Source: Cupriavidus sp. YR651 (GTDB lineage: Bacteria; Pseudomonadota; Gammaproteobacteria; Burkholderiales; Burkholderiaceae). From it: a stretch of 64,000 nt of DNA. Each line of letters opens with the position of its first letter. Position 1 is the stretch's first letter. Under the pieces are notes generated by a model. The model made no database searches and was not told where the DNA came from. It saw nothing but the letters and a program-made list of their open reading frames with translations. Below are positions 7,145 to 16,079 of the stretch, one piece after another. The translations under genes were made by a program, and so were the position numbers. The DNA lies in NCBI RefSeq assembly GCF_900101625.1, contig NZ_FMYZ01000008.1, forward strand, positions 247,363 to 311,362, written 5' to 3'.

Positions 7145-8704
7145 TCAGATCGCGCCTGCCAGCCTGAACTGTCCCACTGCCCGATGCAGCGAATCGGCCT
7201 GGTCTTCCAGCGATGCCGCCGCTGCGGTGGCTTCCTCCACCAGCGCCGCATTTTGCTGCGCCATCTGGTCCATCTGTGACACCGCCTGATTCACCTGCTC
7301 GATGCCGCCGGTCTGCTCCTCGGTGGCCGCACGCATCTCGCCCATCAGGTCGGTCACGCGCTTCACGGCCTCGACGATTTCCTCCATCGCCTTGCCGGCG
7401 TTTTCCACCAGCAGGGAGCCGTCCTCCACCCGTTGCGCCGAGTTGTCGATCAGCGCCTTGATCTCCTTGGCCGCCGTCGCCGAGCGCTGCGCTAGGCTGC
7501 GCACTTCGCCCGCCACCACCGCGAAGCCCCGACCCTGTTCGCCGGCACGTGCCGCTTCCACGGCGGCATTCAGCGCCAGGATGTTGGTCTGGAAGGCAAT
7601 GCCCTCGATCACGCCGATGATGTCCACCACCTTGCCGGATGCCGCCTTGATCTCGCCCATGGTGCCAACCACCTTGTGGACGATCTCGCCACCGCGCACG
7701 GCGATATCCGACGCGCCCTCGGCCAGTCGGCTGGCCTGCCGGGCATTGTCGGCGCTCTGGCGGACCGTGCTGGTCAGTTCTTCCATGCTGGCGGCGGTCT
7801 GCTCCAGCGATGCGGCCTGTTCTTCGCTGCGGCGTGACAGATCGACGTTGCCGGCGGCAATCTGGCGCGCCGCGCCGGCGATCGAATCCGCCGAGCCGCG
7901 AATCTGGCCGATGGCGCCGGTCAGCCGCGCCTGCATCTGCTGCATGTTGTAGAGCACGCTCTCGCGGTCGTTCGGCGCGGTTTCCACATGGGAGCCGAGA
8001 TCCCCGTCGGCGATACGCGCGGCGATTTCGGACGTCAACGCGGGTTCACCGCCAAGCTGCTTCTGCAGGCTCATCGACACCCGCACCATCACCACGCTCA
8101 TCAACGCGCCCACCGCCAGCAGCCAGCCCATCGCCTTCCACAGCGCGGCGCGGAACTCGGCATGGATGTCATCGAGATACAGGCCGGCGATGAAGTTCCA
8201 GTCCCACGGCTTGAAGTTCAGCACGTAGCTGAGCTTGGGCTGCGGCGCCTCGGCGCCCGGCTTGGCCCACAGATACTCGATGAAGCCCTTGCCGGCGGTC
8301 TTGCCAATCTGGGCGATATCACGGAACAGGTAGACGCCGTTCGGGTCCTTCATGTCCGACATGTTCTTGCCGTTCATCTCCGACTTGATCGCGTGCATCA
8401 GCACGACCGTGTCCGAGCGCATCAGCGTGAAGTAGCCGTCGGCGCCAAAGCGCATCGCGCGCACACGGTCCAGCGCCTGCTTCTGGGCTTCCTCGGTAGT
8501 CATCTTGCCGGCGCGAGCCATCGCTTCATACTCGGCGACGACGGAATTGGCGGTGTCGGTCACCTGCTCCAGGGTCAACTGCCGGTCATGCAGACGCATT
8601 GCGCGCATTTGCCACGCATTCCACAGCGTGATCGCCAACAGGCACGCCCAACTCAGCACCAATGGCAATAACAGCTTTTTTCTCAAGCTCAAGTTGTGCA
8701 ACAT
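7145..8704 (-). CDS. methyl-accepting chemotaxis protein with periplasmic Cache domain
   Basis: A 519-residue membrane chemoreceptor. TM1 is at about residues 10-30. A single-Cache (sCache_2 type) sensor follows at 35-185 (FGADGYFTLMRSDTVVLMH, WNFIAGLYLDDI). TM2 is at about 190-210, HAMP at about 212-265. The signalling tip is canonical (IAFQTNILALNAAVEAARAG, then GRGFAVVAGEVRSLAQRSA). It relays ligand binding to CheA/CheW. There is no C-terminal pentapeptide for CheR docking. sCache_2 receptors often sense small organic acids; the ligand here is not readable. It is a single gene with its own terminator shared with hglS. Confidence 0.95.
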   Translation of the reverse strand: MLHNLSLRKKLLLPLVLSWACLLAITLWNAWQMRAMRLHDRQLTLEQVTDTANSVVAEYEAMARAGKMTTEEAQKQALDRVRAMRFGADGYFTLMRSDTVVLMHAIKSEMNGKNMSDMKDPNGVYLFRDIAQIGKTAGKGFIEYLWAKPGAEAPQPKLSYVLNFKPWDWNFIAGLYLDDIHAEFRAALWKAMGWLLAVGALMSVVMVRVSMSLQKQLGGEPALTSEIAARIADGDLGSHVETAPNDRESVLYNMQQMQARLTGAIGQIRGSADSIAGAARQIAAGNVDLSRRSEEQAASLEQTAASMEELTSTVRQSADNARQASRLAEGASDIAVRGGEIVHKVVGTMGEIKAASGKVVDIIGVIEGIAFQTNILALNAAVEAARAGEQGRGFAVVAGEVRSLAQRSATAAKEIKALIDNSAQRVEDGSLLVENAGKAMEEIVEAVKRVTDLMGEMRAATEEQTGGIEQVNQAVSQMDQMAQQNAALVEEATAAAASLEDQADSLHRAVGQFRLAGAI

Positions 8705-9219
8705 CCAATCCTCCGTTTACGTAATTTGTCCGCGGGGCTCTTTGGGGTTTTGCCCTCTATACGTGCCCATAACGGCCGCGCCATCGACAAACTTGATCGG
8801 GGGGAAATACTGATAGGACTGGGGTGCCGATAAAGGCGCTTCTCACCCATGCATCGCGCGCCGGGTTTGCGGCAGGGGAGTTGCAAGTGATCTGGAGACA
8901 TCACGCACACTGCATGGTGCGCGTCTCCAGTTGGGGATCGAGCCGGTCCGCGCTGGCTTCGGTTTTTGCTGCGCGTGAGCCCTGGCCTGAATCCCTCAAA
9001 CAGGGGGGAATGCCGAATGCAATATTTGAAGCGCCATCGGCGTCCCGCTAGTCTGCGCATCCCAAAACAGCAGATTGATTGCTTGCGTTGGCAGAGTTGG
9101 ACTTGTCATGAAAAGGCATCGGCATGCGGGTTTTGCTTTCCATTTCTTGTCAAAGACCAACCGGCAAAATAATCTGAAACGCTGATGGTTTTCCTATCCG
9201 GATTCAAGGAGCGTCGACC
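8705..9219. other. 515-base gene-free region
   Basis: No convincing coding region on either strand between the divergent chemoreceptor and PLD-like genes. It holds a long interrupted hairpin at 8892-8940 and GCCGATAA at 8826-8833 on the + strand (a FliA -10 look-alike without a matching -35). The stretch from about 9040 is poorer in GC than its surroundings. Confidence 0.6.
8892..8940. other. long interrupted hairpin in the gene-free region
   Basis: CTGGAGAC (8892-8899) pairs with GTCTCCAG (8933-8940), and an inner CGCAC/GTGCG stem continues it. There is no T-run. It may be a structured leader or small RNA element. No expression evidence is possible from sequence. Confidence 0.4.
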
Positions 9220-11034
9220 ATGGCTGTCAAACTCAGAGGATATTTGTCGCCAACCCTGGTACTCCTGGCCCTGGACTGGGATGAAGGCGGTACCCGCGCG
9301 GATTTTCTCGGTTTTGCCATCAAGCGAAGCCCGGGATTCAGGTCGGTCGATGGGAAAACACAGAAGGGTGAGAGCTGGCTTCCCAACCGAGTGACATTTG
9401 ACGGGCCCGTTTCCGCCAATGCCGCGGATGTCGATTCGGACAAGGCGCCGATCCAGAAATTCATGTGGTGGGATGCCCGCATCGACGAGCCCGACCGGGG
9501 GGCCACCTTTACGTACACGGCGTATCCGGTGGTCGGCACGCCAGCGCATCCCCGCATCCTCGCGGAAGCTGCCGGCGCCACCACGGTAACACTGCCGCCG
9601 CATATCAAAGATGGTATCGGCACGTGGTTCAACAGGGCGGTGCTGAGCTCGCAGGCATTCTCGCGCAAACTGAAGGCCATGAAGCTGAGCCCCACTGCGG
9701 CGCCGCCCGCGGACAAGGCTCTCGTACTAAGAGAGTGGCTGGCCAACGACCTTCACAAGGCGTTTGGGCAAGTGCTTGGCGGCGCCAGCAAGGCGGTCGG
9801 AGCGGTGTACCACCTGACGGACAAGCTTTGGGCGATTCCAGGACTGAGCGAATTCGCGCAAGCCCAGGGGGAGCACTCACTGGCGATCGTGTACGACTCG
9901 CACATTATCCCGGGAAAGAAGGCAAAGCCCGCGATGAATGGAAAGCCAACGAGGGCCGCTGTCCCCGCAAAACCATCGCCAAATCAGGATGTCGTCGACG
10001 AGCACGGCCACAGCATTGATTTCTTTCCGCGTGACAAGACTTCCATCATGCATAACAAGTATCTGGCGAGCGATGGGCCGGACGCGACCGGCAAGCCGAC
10101 CCGGGTGCTGATGGGCTCTGCAAACTTCACCACCGAGGGCATTACGCAACAGGCGAATCTGCTCCACCTGTTTGATTCGGCGCCCCTGGCCAAGCACTAC
10201 GCGCAGCGCGCCAGAGCCCTGGCCGACAACCCGAAGAAAGGGGCGACCGCGAAGCTCGCCCCCGCCTGGACGACATCGATTTCCGTCGGCCCGGCTGCGG
10301 TGCGCCTTGCGCTGTCTCCCGAGCCCGGCAAAATCACGAAGCAAATAGACACCATTGTCGATGCCATCAAGCGCGCCGAGCACTCGGTGGTGTTCTGCAT
10401 CTTCACGCCGACGGACAAGCGCCTTCGTGATGCGTGCTTCGGTGCGGCAAAGCGAGGGTTGATGATGTTCGGCATCGTCAACAATCTCAGTGCCAGTGGT
10501 GCTGCGAAGACGCAGGCCGCGGTGGATGGGAAAAAGAAGGTGACCGGGCCGCAATTGGCAAACATGGAGCTCTACCATCGCAGCAAGAAAAACCGGGACG
10601 TGATTGACGGCGAATACTTCAATGCGAAGACGGTGCCGGCTGGCTTCGATCCGGAGTTATTGAATTTCCCCGGCGAAAAATCGCCAGGTTATGCCCCCGT
10701 TGTCATTCACCACAAATTCATCGTCATCGATGGAGAGGGCGAAAACCCGGTGGTCTTCACTGGCTCGGCAAACATGAGCGAGAATTCGGAGCACAACAAC
10801 GATGAGAATTTACTGGAGATAAAGGACCGGCACGTCGCGGGCATCTACATTGCCGAATTCATGAGGCTATACGAACACTATCGTGCACGCGCCATCTTTA
10901 TTGACGATAAACAGCACCCGACGCGGCATCGTCGATTGACGCTGGCCCGGGATCGCACTTGGGCCGACAAGTATTACGACCCATCCCGCCCGGAAGAGCG
11001 GGCCCGGCGCGCCATGGTGTATGGAGCGACTTAG
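9220..11034 (+). CDS. phospholipase D-like domain protein (two HKD motifs)
   Basis: A 604-residue protein with two PLD-superfamily active-site motifs: HNKYLASDG followed by MGSANFTTEG (about residues 280-310), and HHKFIVIDGEG followed by TGSANMSENS (about 500-525). This superfamily forms a phospho-histidine intermediate and includes phospholipases, nucleases and some secreted toxins. The N-terminal third (KLRGYLSPTLVLLALDWDEG) is not recognised. No signal peptide is visible. A GGAG site precedes the ATG. It stands alone: no immunity, helicase or VgrG-like gene is adjacent. The substrate could be lipid or nucleic acid. A short tandem array starts seven bases after the stop. Confidence 0.85.
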   Translation: MAVKLRGYLSPTLVLLALDWDEGGTRADFLGFAIKRSPGFRSVDGKTQKGESWLPNRVTFDGPVSANAADVDSDKAPIQKFMWWDARIDEPDRGATFTYTAYPVVGTPAHPRILAEAAGATTVTLPPHIKDGIGTWFNRAVLSSQAFSRKLKAMKLSPTAAPPADKALVLREWLANDLHKAFGQVLGGASKAVGAVYHLTDKLWAIPGLSEFAQAQGEHSLAIVYDSHIIPGKKAKPAMNGKPTRAAVPAKPSPNQDVVDEHGHSIDFFPRDKTSIMHNKYLASDGPDATGKPTRVLMGSANFTTEGITQQANLLHLFDSAPLAKHYAQRARALADNPKKGATAKLAPAWTTSISVGPAAVRLALSPEPGKITKQIDTIVDAIKRAEHSVVFCIFTPTDKRLRDACFGAAKRGLMMFGIVNNLSASGAAKTQAAVDGKKKVTGPQLANMELYHRSKKNRDVIDGEYFNAKTVPAGFDPELLNFPGEKSPGYAPVVIHHKFIVIDGEGENPVVFTGSANMSENSEHNNDENLLEIKDRHVAGIYIAEFMRLYEHYRARAIFIDDKQHPTRHRRLTLARDRTWADKYYDPSRPEERARRAMVYGAT

Positions 11035-11040
11035 TAACGA

Positions 11041-11078
11041 CTCGATCAGCCACCTCGACCAGCCACTCGACTAGCCAC
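11041..11078. repeat. three-copy 12-13 bp tandem array after the PLD gene
   Basis: CTCGATCAGCCAC (11041-11053), CTCGACCAGCCAC (11054-11066) and CTCGACTAGCCAC (11066-11078, sharing one base). It begins seven bases after the stop codon, and the unit is C-rich and G-poor on the coding strand. The rest of the 306-base gap up to 11340 holds a Fur-box match and no gene. Confidence 0.75.
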
Positions 11079-11230
11079 TCACCCGCTACTCGATTTGGCG
11101 CGACGACGCGCAACGCGATGGCGTCATTCGATCCGGGCAGCTCCCGCCCGGTCGATCGCCCGACCCTATTCTCCGTAATCAACCGTAATGAAATCCCCTG
11201 ATTGCCAGGTTGCCATTCATTGCGGTTTAA

Positions 11231-11248
11231 AATGAGAACTATTATCAT
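11231..11248 (+). promoter_or_regulatory. Fur box
   Basis: AATGAGAACTATTATCAT matches the common Fur core AATGATAATNATTATCAT at all but two positions, counting N as free. It lies about 93 bases before the first gene of the iron-reduction operon. Iron-replete Fur would repress transcription here. Confidence 0.8.
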
Positions 11249-11340
11249 CCTTCGGTCTGTCGTGCGATTGTGATGCCACCGTCCTGCGCATGACTGCGGT
11301 GTGATCCAGCCGGACCGCCGCCTGCTTTCTTCTTCGCCCC

Positions 11341-11994
11341 ATGACCGACATCCCGCCAGCCTCCGGCCAGCAGCGCCGTGCCTTCTGGCTCAAGCATCTT
11401 CATCAGTGGCACTGGATCAGTTCCGCGATCTGCCTGATCGGGATGCTGCTGTTCGCCATCACGGGATTCACGCTCAACCATGCGGGCCAGATCGAGGCCA
11501 GGCCGACGGTGGTCACGCGCAATGACACCGCGCCGCGCGAGGTCCTGGCGGCGGTCAGGCGCGCCGCGCCGGCTGCGGCGTCTTCGGGCAACCAGAAGGG
11601 CACCGTGCCGCCCGCGCTGGCGGACTGGCTGTCCCGCTCGCTCGCCATCGAGGCCGGCGGGCGCGAGGCCGAATGGTCCGCCGATGAAATCTACGTGGCA
11701 CTGCCACGCCCCGGTGGCGACGCTTGGGTCAGCGTGGCGCTGGATAGCGGCGAGGTCCAGTACGAGACCACGTCGCGCGGATGGATCTCGTATTTCAATG
11801 ATCTGCACAAGGGCCGCAACACGGGCCGCGCGTGGAGCCTGTTTCTCGACACCTTTGCCATCGCGTGCCTGATCTTCAGCGTGACCGGCCTGTTCCTGCT
11901 GAAGCTGCACGCCGTGGGCCGCGCCGCCACATGGCCGCTGGTGGGCGCCGGCCTCGTCGTGCCGCTGTTGCTGGCCATCCTGTTCATTCACTGA
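11341..11994 (+). CDS. PepSY-associated transmembrane protein
   Basis: A 217-residue inner-membrane protein. TM1 is at about residues 26-46 (ISSAICLIGMLLFAITGFTL), followed by a periplasmic domain and two C-terminal TM segments (FAIACLIFSVTGLFLLKL and VGAGLVVPLLLAILF). His-rich entry (KHLHQWHW) and the LNHAGQI sequence after TM1 fit the PepSY-TM family, which includes heme-containing ferric-siderophore reductases such as FoxB/FpvG types. It is the first gene behind the Fur box and heads a run of five same-strand genes. Likely role: electron transfer across the inner membrane to periplasmic iron complexes. This is inferred from family and context. Confidence 0.8.
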   Translation: MTDIPPASGQQRRAFWLKHLHQWHWISSAICLIGMLLFAITGFTLNHAGQIEARPTVVTRNDTAPREVLAAVRRAAPAAASSGNQKGTVPPALADWLSRSLAIEAGGREAEWSADEIYVALPRPGGDAWVSVALDSGEVQYETTSRGWISYFNDLHKGRNTGRAWSLFLDTFAIACLIFSVTGLFLLKLHAVGRAATWPLVGAGLVVPLLLAILFIH

Positions 11995-12035
11995 TTCGCT
12001 TTCCTTTCAATCCAACCGAGAGAGGTAGTTCCGAC

Positions 12036-12557
12036 ATGCGCCGACTCCTTACCGTCACCGTGACTGGCCTGGCCGCCGCGCCGCTGGCTCCCGCCATGGC
12101 GGCCGACATGAACGTCAAGGTGGAGATTCCCCGCCTGAACGTGGCCGAATACCACCGTCCATATGTCTCGGTATGGGTCGAGCGTGCGGACCAGAGCCCG
12201 GTGTCGACGCTCGCCGTCTGGTACGACGGCAAGCTGAAGGATGGCGAAGGCACCAAGTGGCTGAAGGACATGCGCCAGTGGTGGCGCAAGGCCGGCCGCG
12301 ACATGCAGATGCCGGCCGATGGCATCTCCGGTGCCACGCGCGCGCCGGGCGAGCATGTGGTCTCGTTCGCGGACGGCAAGGTGCCGCTCGGCAAGCTGCC
12401 GGCCGGTGACTACCAGCTCGTGGTGGAAGCCGCGCGTGAAGTGGGTGGCCGCGAGATCGTACGCGTGCCATTTGCGTGGCCGCCGAAAGCGATCCAGACC
12501 GCGCGCGCCAGGGGCGACAACGAGCTCGGCGGCGTTGCCGTCGAGCTGAAGCCCTGA
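12036..12557 (+). CDS. DUF2271 exported protein
   Basis: A 173-residue protein with a signal peptide (RRLLTVTVTGLAAAPLAPAMA) and the DUF2271 pattern: beta-rich, IPRLNVAEYHRPYVSVWVE near the start, then TLAVWYD, KWLKDMRQWWRKAG, DGISGATRAPGEH. I selected the ATG at 12036, which has a GAGAGGTAG ribosome site and opens directly into the signal peptide. DUF2271 genes regularly accompany PepSY-TM, DUF4198 and ApbE genes under iron control. Its molecular role is unknown. It is expected to be periplasmic. Confidence 0.85.
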   Translation: MRRLLTVTVTGLAAAPLAPAMAADMNVKVEIPRLNVAEYHRPYVSVWVERADQSPVSTLAVWYDGKLKDGEGTKWLKDMRQWWRKAGRDMQMPADGISGATRAPGEHVVSFADGKVPLGKLPAGDYQLVVEAAREVGGREIVRVPFAWPPKAIQTARARGDNELGGVAVELKP

Positions 12558-12586
12558 ACCGATTCGATGTGACACGGAGCCTGACG

Positions 12587-13429
12587 ATGCCCAAGCCTGC
12601 CCGCTTCTCCCGACAAATTGCCACCCGCGCCGCCCGTACCATGGTGCTGGCGCTGGCCGCCCTGGCCCCGCTGGCCGCCCATGCCCACCGCCAGTGGCTG
12701 CTGCCGTCGGCCACCGTGCTGTCCGGCAACGACCCGTGGGTGACGGTGGACGCCGCGGTGTCCAACGACCTGTTCTACTTCGAGCACGTGCCGATGCGTC
12801 TGGACGCACTGGCCGTGACCGGACCCGACGGCGCCGCCGTGCGCGCGGAGAACGCCGCCACCGGCAAGTATCGCAGCACGTTTGACCTGCACCTGGCGCA
12901 GCCCGGCACCTACAGGGTTGCCGTGCTGAATCAGGGGATATTCGCCAGCTGGAAGGAGAATGGCCAGACCAAACGCTGGCGCGGCGCCGCCGATGCCTTC
13001 GCGGCGAACGTGCCGGCCAACGCGCAGGAGCTGCAGGTGACGGAAGCCGCAGGCCGCGTGGAGGCGTTTGTCACGGCCGGCAAGCCGAGCAAGCAGGTGC
13101 TGGCCACCACCGGCCGTGGCCTGGAGCTGGCGCCGATCACGCACCCGAATGACCTCGTGGCCGGCGATACGGCCAGCTTCCGCCTGCTGCTCGACGGCAA
13201 GCCCGCCAGCAACCTGAAGGTGTCGGTGGTGCCGGGCGGCATCCGCTATCGCGACAAGCTGCAGGAATTCGATGCCACCACAGACGCCGACGGCAAGTTC
13301 GGCGTCAAGTGGCCGTCCGCGGGCATGTACTGGATGGAAGCCGAGGTGCGCGACGACAAGACGTCGATCAAGCAGGCCAAGACACGTCGCGCGACGTATG
13401 CCGTGACGGTCGAAGTCCTGCCGCAGTAA
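12587..13429 (+). CDS. DUF4198 exported protein (NikM/CbiN-like beta domain)
   Basis: A 280-residue protein with a clear signal peptide ending ALAPLAAHA and a mature N-terminus HRQWLLPSATVLSG, the hallmark of DUF4198. The rest is beta-sandwich-like (DPWVTVDAAVSNDLFYFEHVP ... GMYWMEAEV). DUF4198 proteins are periplasmic partners of metal uptake systems. The exact ligand is unknown, though the mature N-terminal His resembles a metal-binding residue. The start at 12587 has a weak ACGGAGC site. It is the third gene of the Fur-box operon, 29 bases after DUF2271. Confidence 0.85.
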   Translation: MPKPARFSRQIATRAARTMVLALAALAPLAAHAHRQWLLPSATVLSGNDPWVTVDAAVSNDLFYFEHVPMRLDALAVTGPDGAAVRAENAATGKYRSTFDLHLAQPGTYRVAVLNQGIFASWKENGQTKRWRGAADAFAANVPANAQELQVTEAAGRVEAFVTAGKPSKQVLATTGRGLELAPITHPNDLVAGDTASFRLLLDGKPASNLKVSVVPGGIRYRDKLQEFDATTDADGKFGVKWPSAGMYWMEAEVRDDKTSIKQAKTRRATYAVTVEVLPQ

Positions 13430-13476
13430 ATGCCGCATTAAGCCTGCTGCAATCGTCCCGCAACGTCCGCCCACCG

Positions 13477-14487
13477 ATGGATCGCATCCTCATTCCCGTC
13501 TCGCTGACCGCGCCGCCGCCCATGCCCGATGAGCGGGGCCAGGTGCGGCAGTGGGCGGGCGATACGATGGGGACCACGTGGTCCGTCGCGGCGGTGATGG
13601 CGCCGGAACATAGCGACGCCAGTATTGCCGACGGTATTCGCGCGGTGCTAGACAGCGTGATCGCGCAGATGAGCAACTGGTCCGATACCTCGGACCTGAG
13701 CCGTTTTAATCGCGCCGCCGCCGATACGTGGGTCACGTTCCCCGAGGATGCCTTCGCGGTGCTGCAGGCGGCGTTGCAGACCGCGCGCGATAGCGGCGGC
13801 GCCTACGACCCGAGCGCCGGTCCGCTGGTGGACCTGTGGGGCTTCGGCCCGTCGGGCACGCGCCAGACCGCGCCGACGCCGGACGACGTGGCGCGCGTGC
13901 GCCAGCAATGCGGCTGGCAGCGTATCGACATCGACGTCCCCAACCGCCGTGTGCGGCAACCCGGTGGCCTGTCGCTGGACTTCTGCGCAATTGCCAAGGG
14001 GTTCGCGGTGGATGCGGTATCGCGCTATCTGGATGCGCGCGGCATCGTGCACCACCTGGTCGAGATTGGCGGCGAACTGCGCGGGCAGGGCCTGAAGCCC
14101 GATGGCATGCCGTGGTGGGTGGACCTCGAATCGCCCGCCGCCGACAGTGATCCACGACGCGTGCCGCGCACGCGGATTGCACTGCTGGGCCTGTCGATCG
14201 CCACGTCGGGCGACTACCGTCGCTACTTCGAGCAGGACGGCCGCCGCTATGCGCACACGATCGATCCCCGTACCGCGTATCCCGCCGCGCACGCGCTGGC
14301 GTCGGTGACGGTGATCCACCGCGAATGCATGATGGCCGATGCGCTCTCCACCGCGTTGACCGTCCTCGGCCCGCAAGCCGGGCTGGCCTTCGCGCAGCGC
14401 CACGCGCTGGCCGCCCGTTTCCTGGTGCGCACGCCGGACGGGTTTGACGAAATCACCACTCCGGCGTTTGCCGCGATGCTCTCATGA
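13477..14487 (+). CDS. apbE: FAD:protein FMN transferase (ApbE family)
   Basis: A 336-residue ApbE. It has the expected MGTTWSV motif near residue 30, SNWSDTSDLSRFNR, GAYDPSAGPLVDLWGFG, the DFCAIAKGFAVDAVSRYL stretch, GELRGQG and the HTIDPRTAYPA plus DALSTALTVLG end. ApbE attaches FMN through a phosphoester to Thr/Ser of target flavoproteins, usually outside the cytoplasm. No signal peptide or lipobox is visible with the chosen start, which is unusual; a lipobox would require another start, and none is obvious. It overlaps the following gene by ATGA. In this operon it probably flavinylates a redox partner of iron reduction. Confidence 0.9.
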   Translation: MDRILIPVSLTAPPPMPDERGQVRQWAGDTMGTTWSVAAVMAPEHSDASIADGIRAVLDSVIAQMSNWSDTSDLSRFNRAAADTWVTFPEDAFAVLQAALQTARDSGGAYDPSAGPLVDLWGFGPSGTRQTAPTPDDVARVRQQCGWQRIDIDVPNRRVRQPGGLSLDFCAIAKGFAVDAVSRYLDARGIVHHLVEIGGELRGQGLKPDGMPWWVDLESPAADSDPRRVPRTRIALLGLSIATSGDYRRYFEQDGRRYAHTIDPRTAYPAAHALASVTVIHRECMMADALSTALTVLGPQAGLAFAQRHALAARFLVRTPDGFDEITTPAFAAMLS

Positions 14488-16079
14488 GCGCGCGTCGCGC
14501 CCTGCCGTGGCTGGTTTTCCTGGCTGGCGTGATGCTGGCCCTGCTCGCCGGCAGCCGTCAGGCGATGGCCGCCGGCGTGGTGATCGCCTACGCGGGATTC
14601 TGTGCGGCAATCATCGGCCAGCATCGTCGCCGCCGTGCCGCACGGACGGCGCTGACCAATCAGCCCACCGGCGAGGACCGCCCGACATTGATCGCCTATG
14701 CCAGCCAGACCGGCTTTGCCGAGCGGCTTGCCATGCAGACGGCGAAGGCGCTGCAGGGCGCCGGGTTGCCCGTGCAGTTGCTGTCGTTTGCCGAACTGGA
14801 CGGGGCGCGTCTGGCCGCGTGCGGGCAGGCCCTGTTCCTGGTCAGCACGACGGGCGAGGGCGATGCGCCGGACAGCGCGTCGGGCTTTGCGCGTCGCCTG
14901 ATGTCCGGTGCCGCACCGGAAGGCCTGCGCCAGTTGCGCTACGGCATCCTGGCGCTCGGTGACAGCAGCTACGCGCGCTTCTGCGCGTTCGGCCATGCGC
15001 TGTCGGGCTGGCTCCAGCGCCATCAGGCGCAGGCGTTGTTCGATATGGTCGAGGTCGATAACGGCGACCCGGGCGCGCTGCGCCACTGGCAGAACCATCT
15101 GTCCGCGCTGAGCGGCGGCGCTGAGATCGCCGACTGGGAGCGGCCGCGCTACGGCCGCTGGCAACTGGTCGAGCGCCGGTGGCTGAACCCCGGCAGCCAG
15201 GGCGCGCCGGCCTATCATCTGGCGCTGACGCCGGAGGACGCGAGCGATCTGGACTGGACTGCGGGCGATATCGCCGAAGTCGGCCCGAGCCATGCCCCCG
15301 AGGTGGTCGCGCGCCTGCTGGACGGACTCGCGCTCGACGGCGCCACGCCGGTCCGCTGCGACAGCCGCGCGACGACGTTGGCGCAAGCGCTGGCCACGCG
15401 CCTGCCGCTACCCGACGCGCATTTCGCGACGATGGCCGGACTGGCGCCGCAACAACTGATCGACGCGCTGCCCGCGCTGCCCCATCGCGAATATTCGATT
15501 GCGTCGTTGCCGGCCGATGGTCGCCTGGAGCTCCTGGTGCGCCAGACGCAGCATGACGATGGACGGCTCGGACTGGCATCGGGCTGGCTCACCGAGCACG
15601 CGCCGGTTGGCGGGCACCTTGCATTGCGGGTGCGCGCCAACCGCGCATTTCATCCGCCTGCCGACGATCGCCCGCTGATCCTGATTGGCAACGGCACGGG
15701 CCTTGCCGGCCTGCGCGCCGTGATCAAGGCGCGAGCCGCCGCCGGCCAGCATCGCAACTGGCTGTTGTTCGGCGAGCGCTCCGCCGCGCATGACGACTTC
15801 CACGGCGCGGAGCTGGCGGCGTGGTGTGAACAGGGCGTGCTGCAACGGATCGACCGCGCCTGGTCGCGCGACGGTGGCACGCCGCACTATGTGCAGGACG
15901 CCGTCGTGGCGCAGGCAGCGAGCCTGCGCGAATGGGTGGAGGACGGTGCCGCCATCTACGTCTGCGGCAGCTTGCAAGGCATGGCCGGAGGCGTCCACGC
16001 GGCGCTGGCCGGCATCCTCGGGGAGGCGCGGTTGCAGCAGATGACCGAGACCGGACACTACCGGCGCGACGTGTACTAG
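14484..16079 (+). CDS. membrane-anchored flavodoxin/FNR-type reductase (sulfite reductase alpha-like)
   Basis: A 531-residue diflavin reductase. Two N-terminal membrane segments (ALPWLVFLAGVMLALLAG, GVVIAYAGFCAAIIG) are followed by a flavodoxin domain at about 65-205 (IAYASQTGFAERLA, VSTTGEGDAPDSA, ILALGDSSYARFCAFG). An FNR domain comes next with REYSIAS for FAD and a nucleotide end (LIGNGTGLAGLRAVI, YVCGSLQGMAGGVH, ending RRDVY). It should take electrons from NADPH and pass them through FAD/FMN to the membrane. The 4-base ATGA overlap with apbE shows translational coupling. It closes the Fur-box operon, supplying the electrons for the PepSY-TM component (inferred). Confidence 0.88.
   Translation: MSARRALPWLVFLAGVMLALLAGSRQAMAAGVVIAYAGFCAAIIGQHRRRRAARTALTNQPTGEDRPTLIAYASQTGFAERLAMQTAKALQGAGLPVQLLSFAELDGARLAACGQALFLVSTTGEGDAPDSASGFARRLMSGAAPEGLRQLRYGILALGDSSYARFCAFGHALSGWLQRHQAQALFDMVEVDNGDPGALRHWQNHLSALSGGAEIADWERPRYGRWQLVERRWLNPGSQGAPAYHLALTPEDASDLDWTAGDIAEVGPSHAPEVVARLLDGLALDGATPVRCDSRATTLAQALATRLPLPDAHFATMAGLAPQQLIDALPALPHREYSIASLPADGRLELLVRQTQHDDGRLGLASGWLTEHAPVGGHLALRVRANRAFHPPADDRPLILIGNGTGLAGLRAVIKARAAAGQHRNWLLFGERSAAHDDFHGAELAAWCEQGVLQRIDRAWSRDGGTPHYVQDAVVAQAASLREWVEDGAAIYVCGSLQGMAGGVHAALAGILGEARLQQMTETGHYRRDVY

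Noticed and set aside
8826..8833. FliA -10 element (GCCGATAA)
   Set aside because: It points away from the chemoreceptor gene and has no TAAA element 15 bases upstream.
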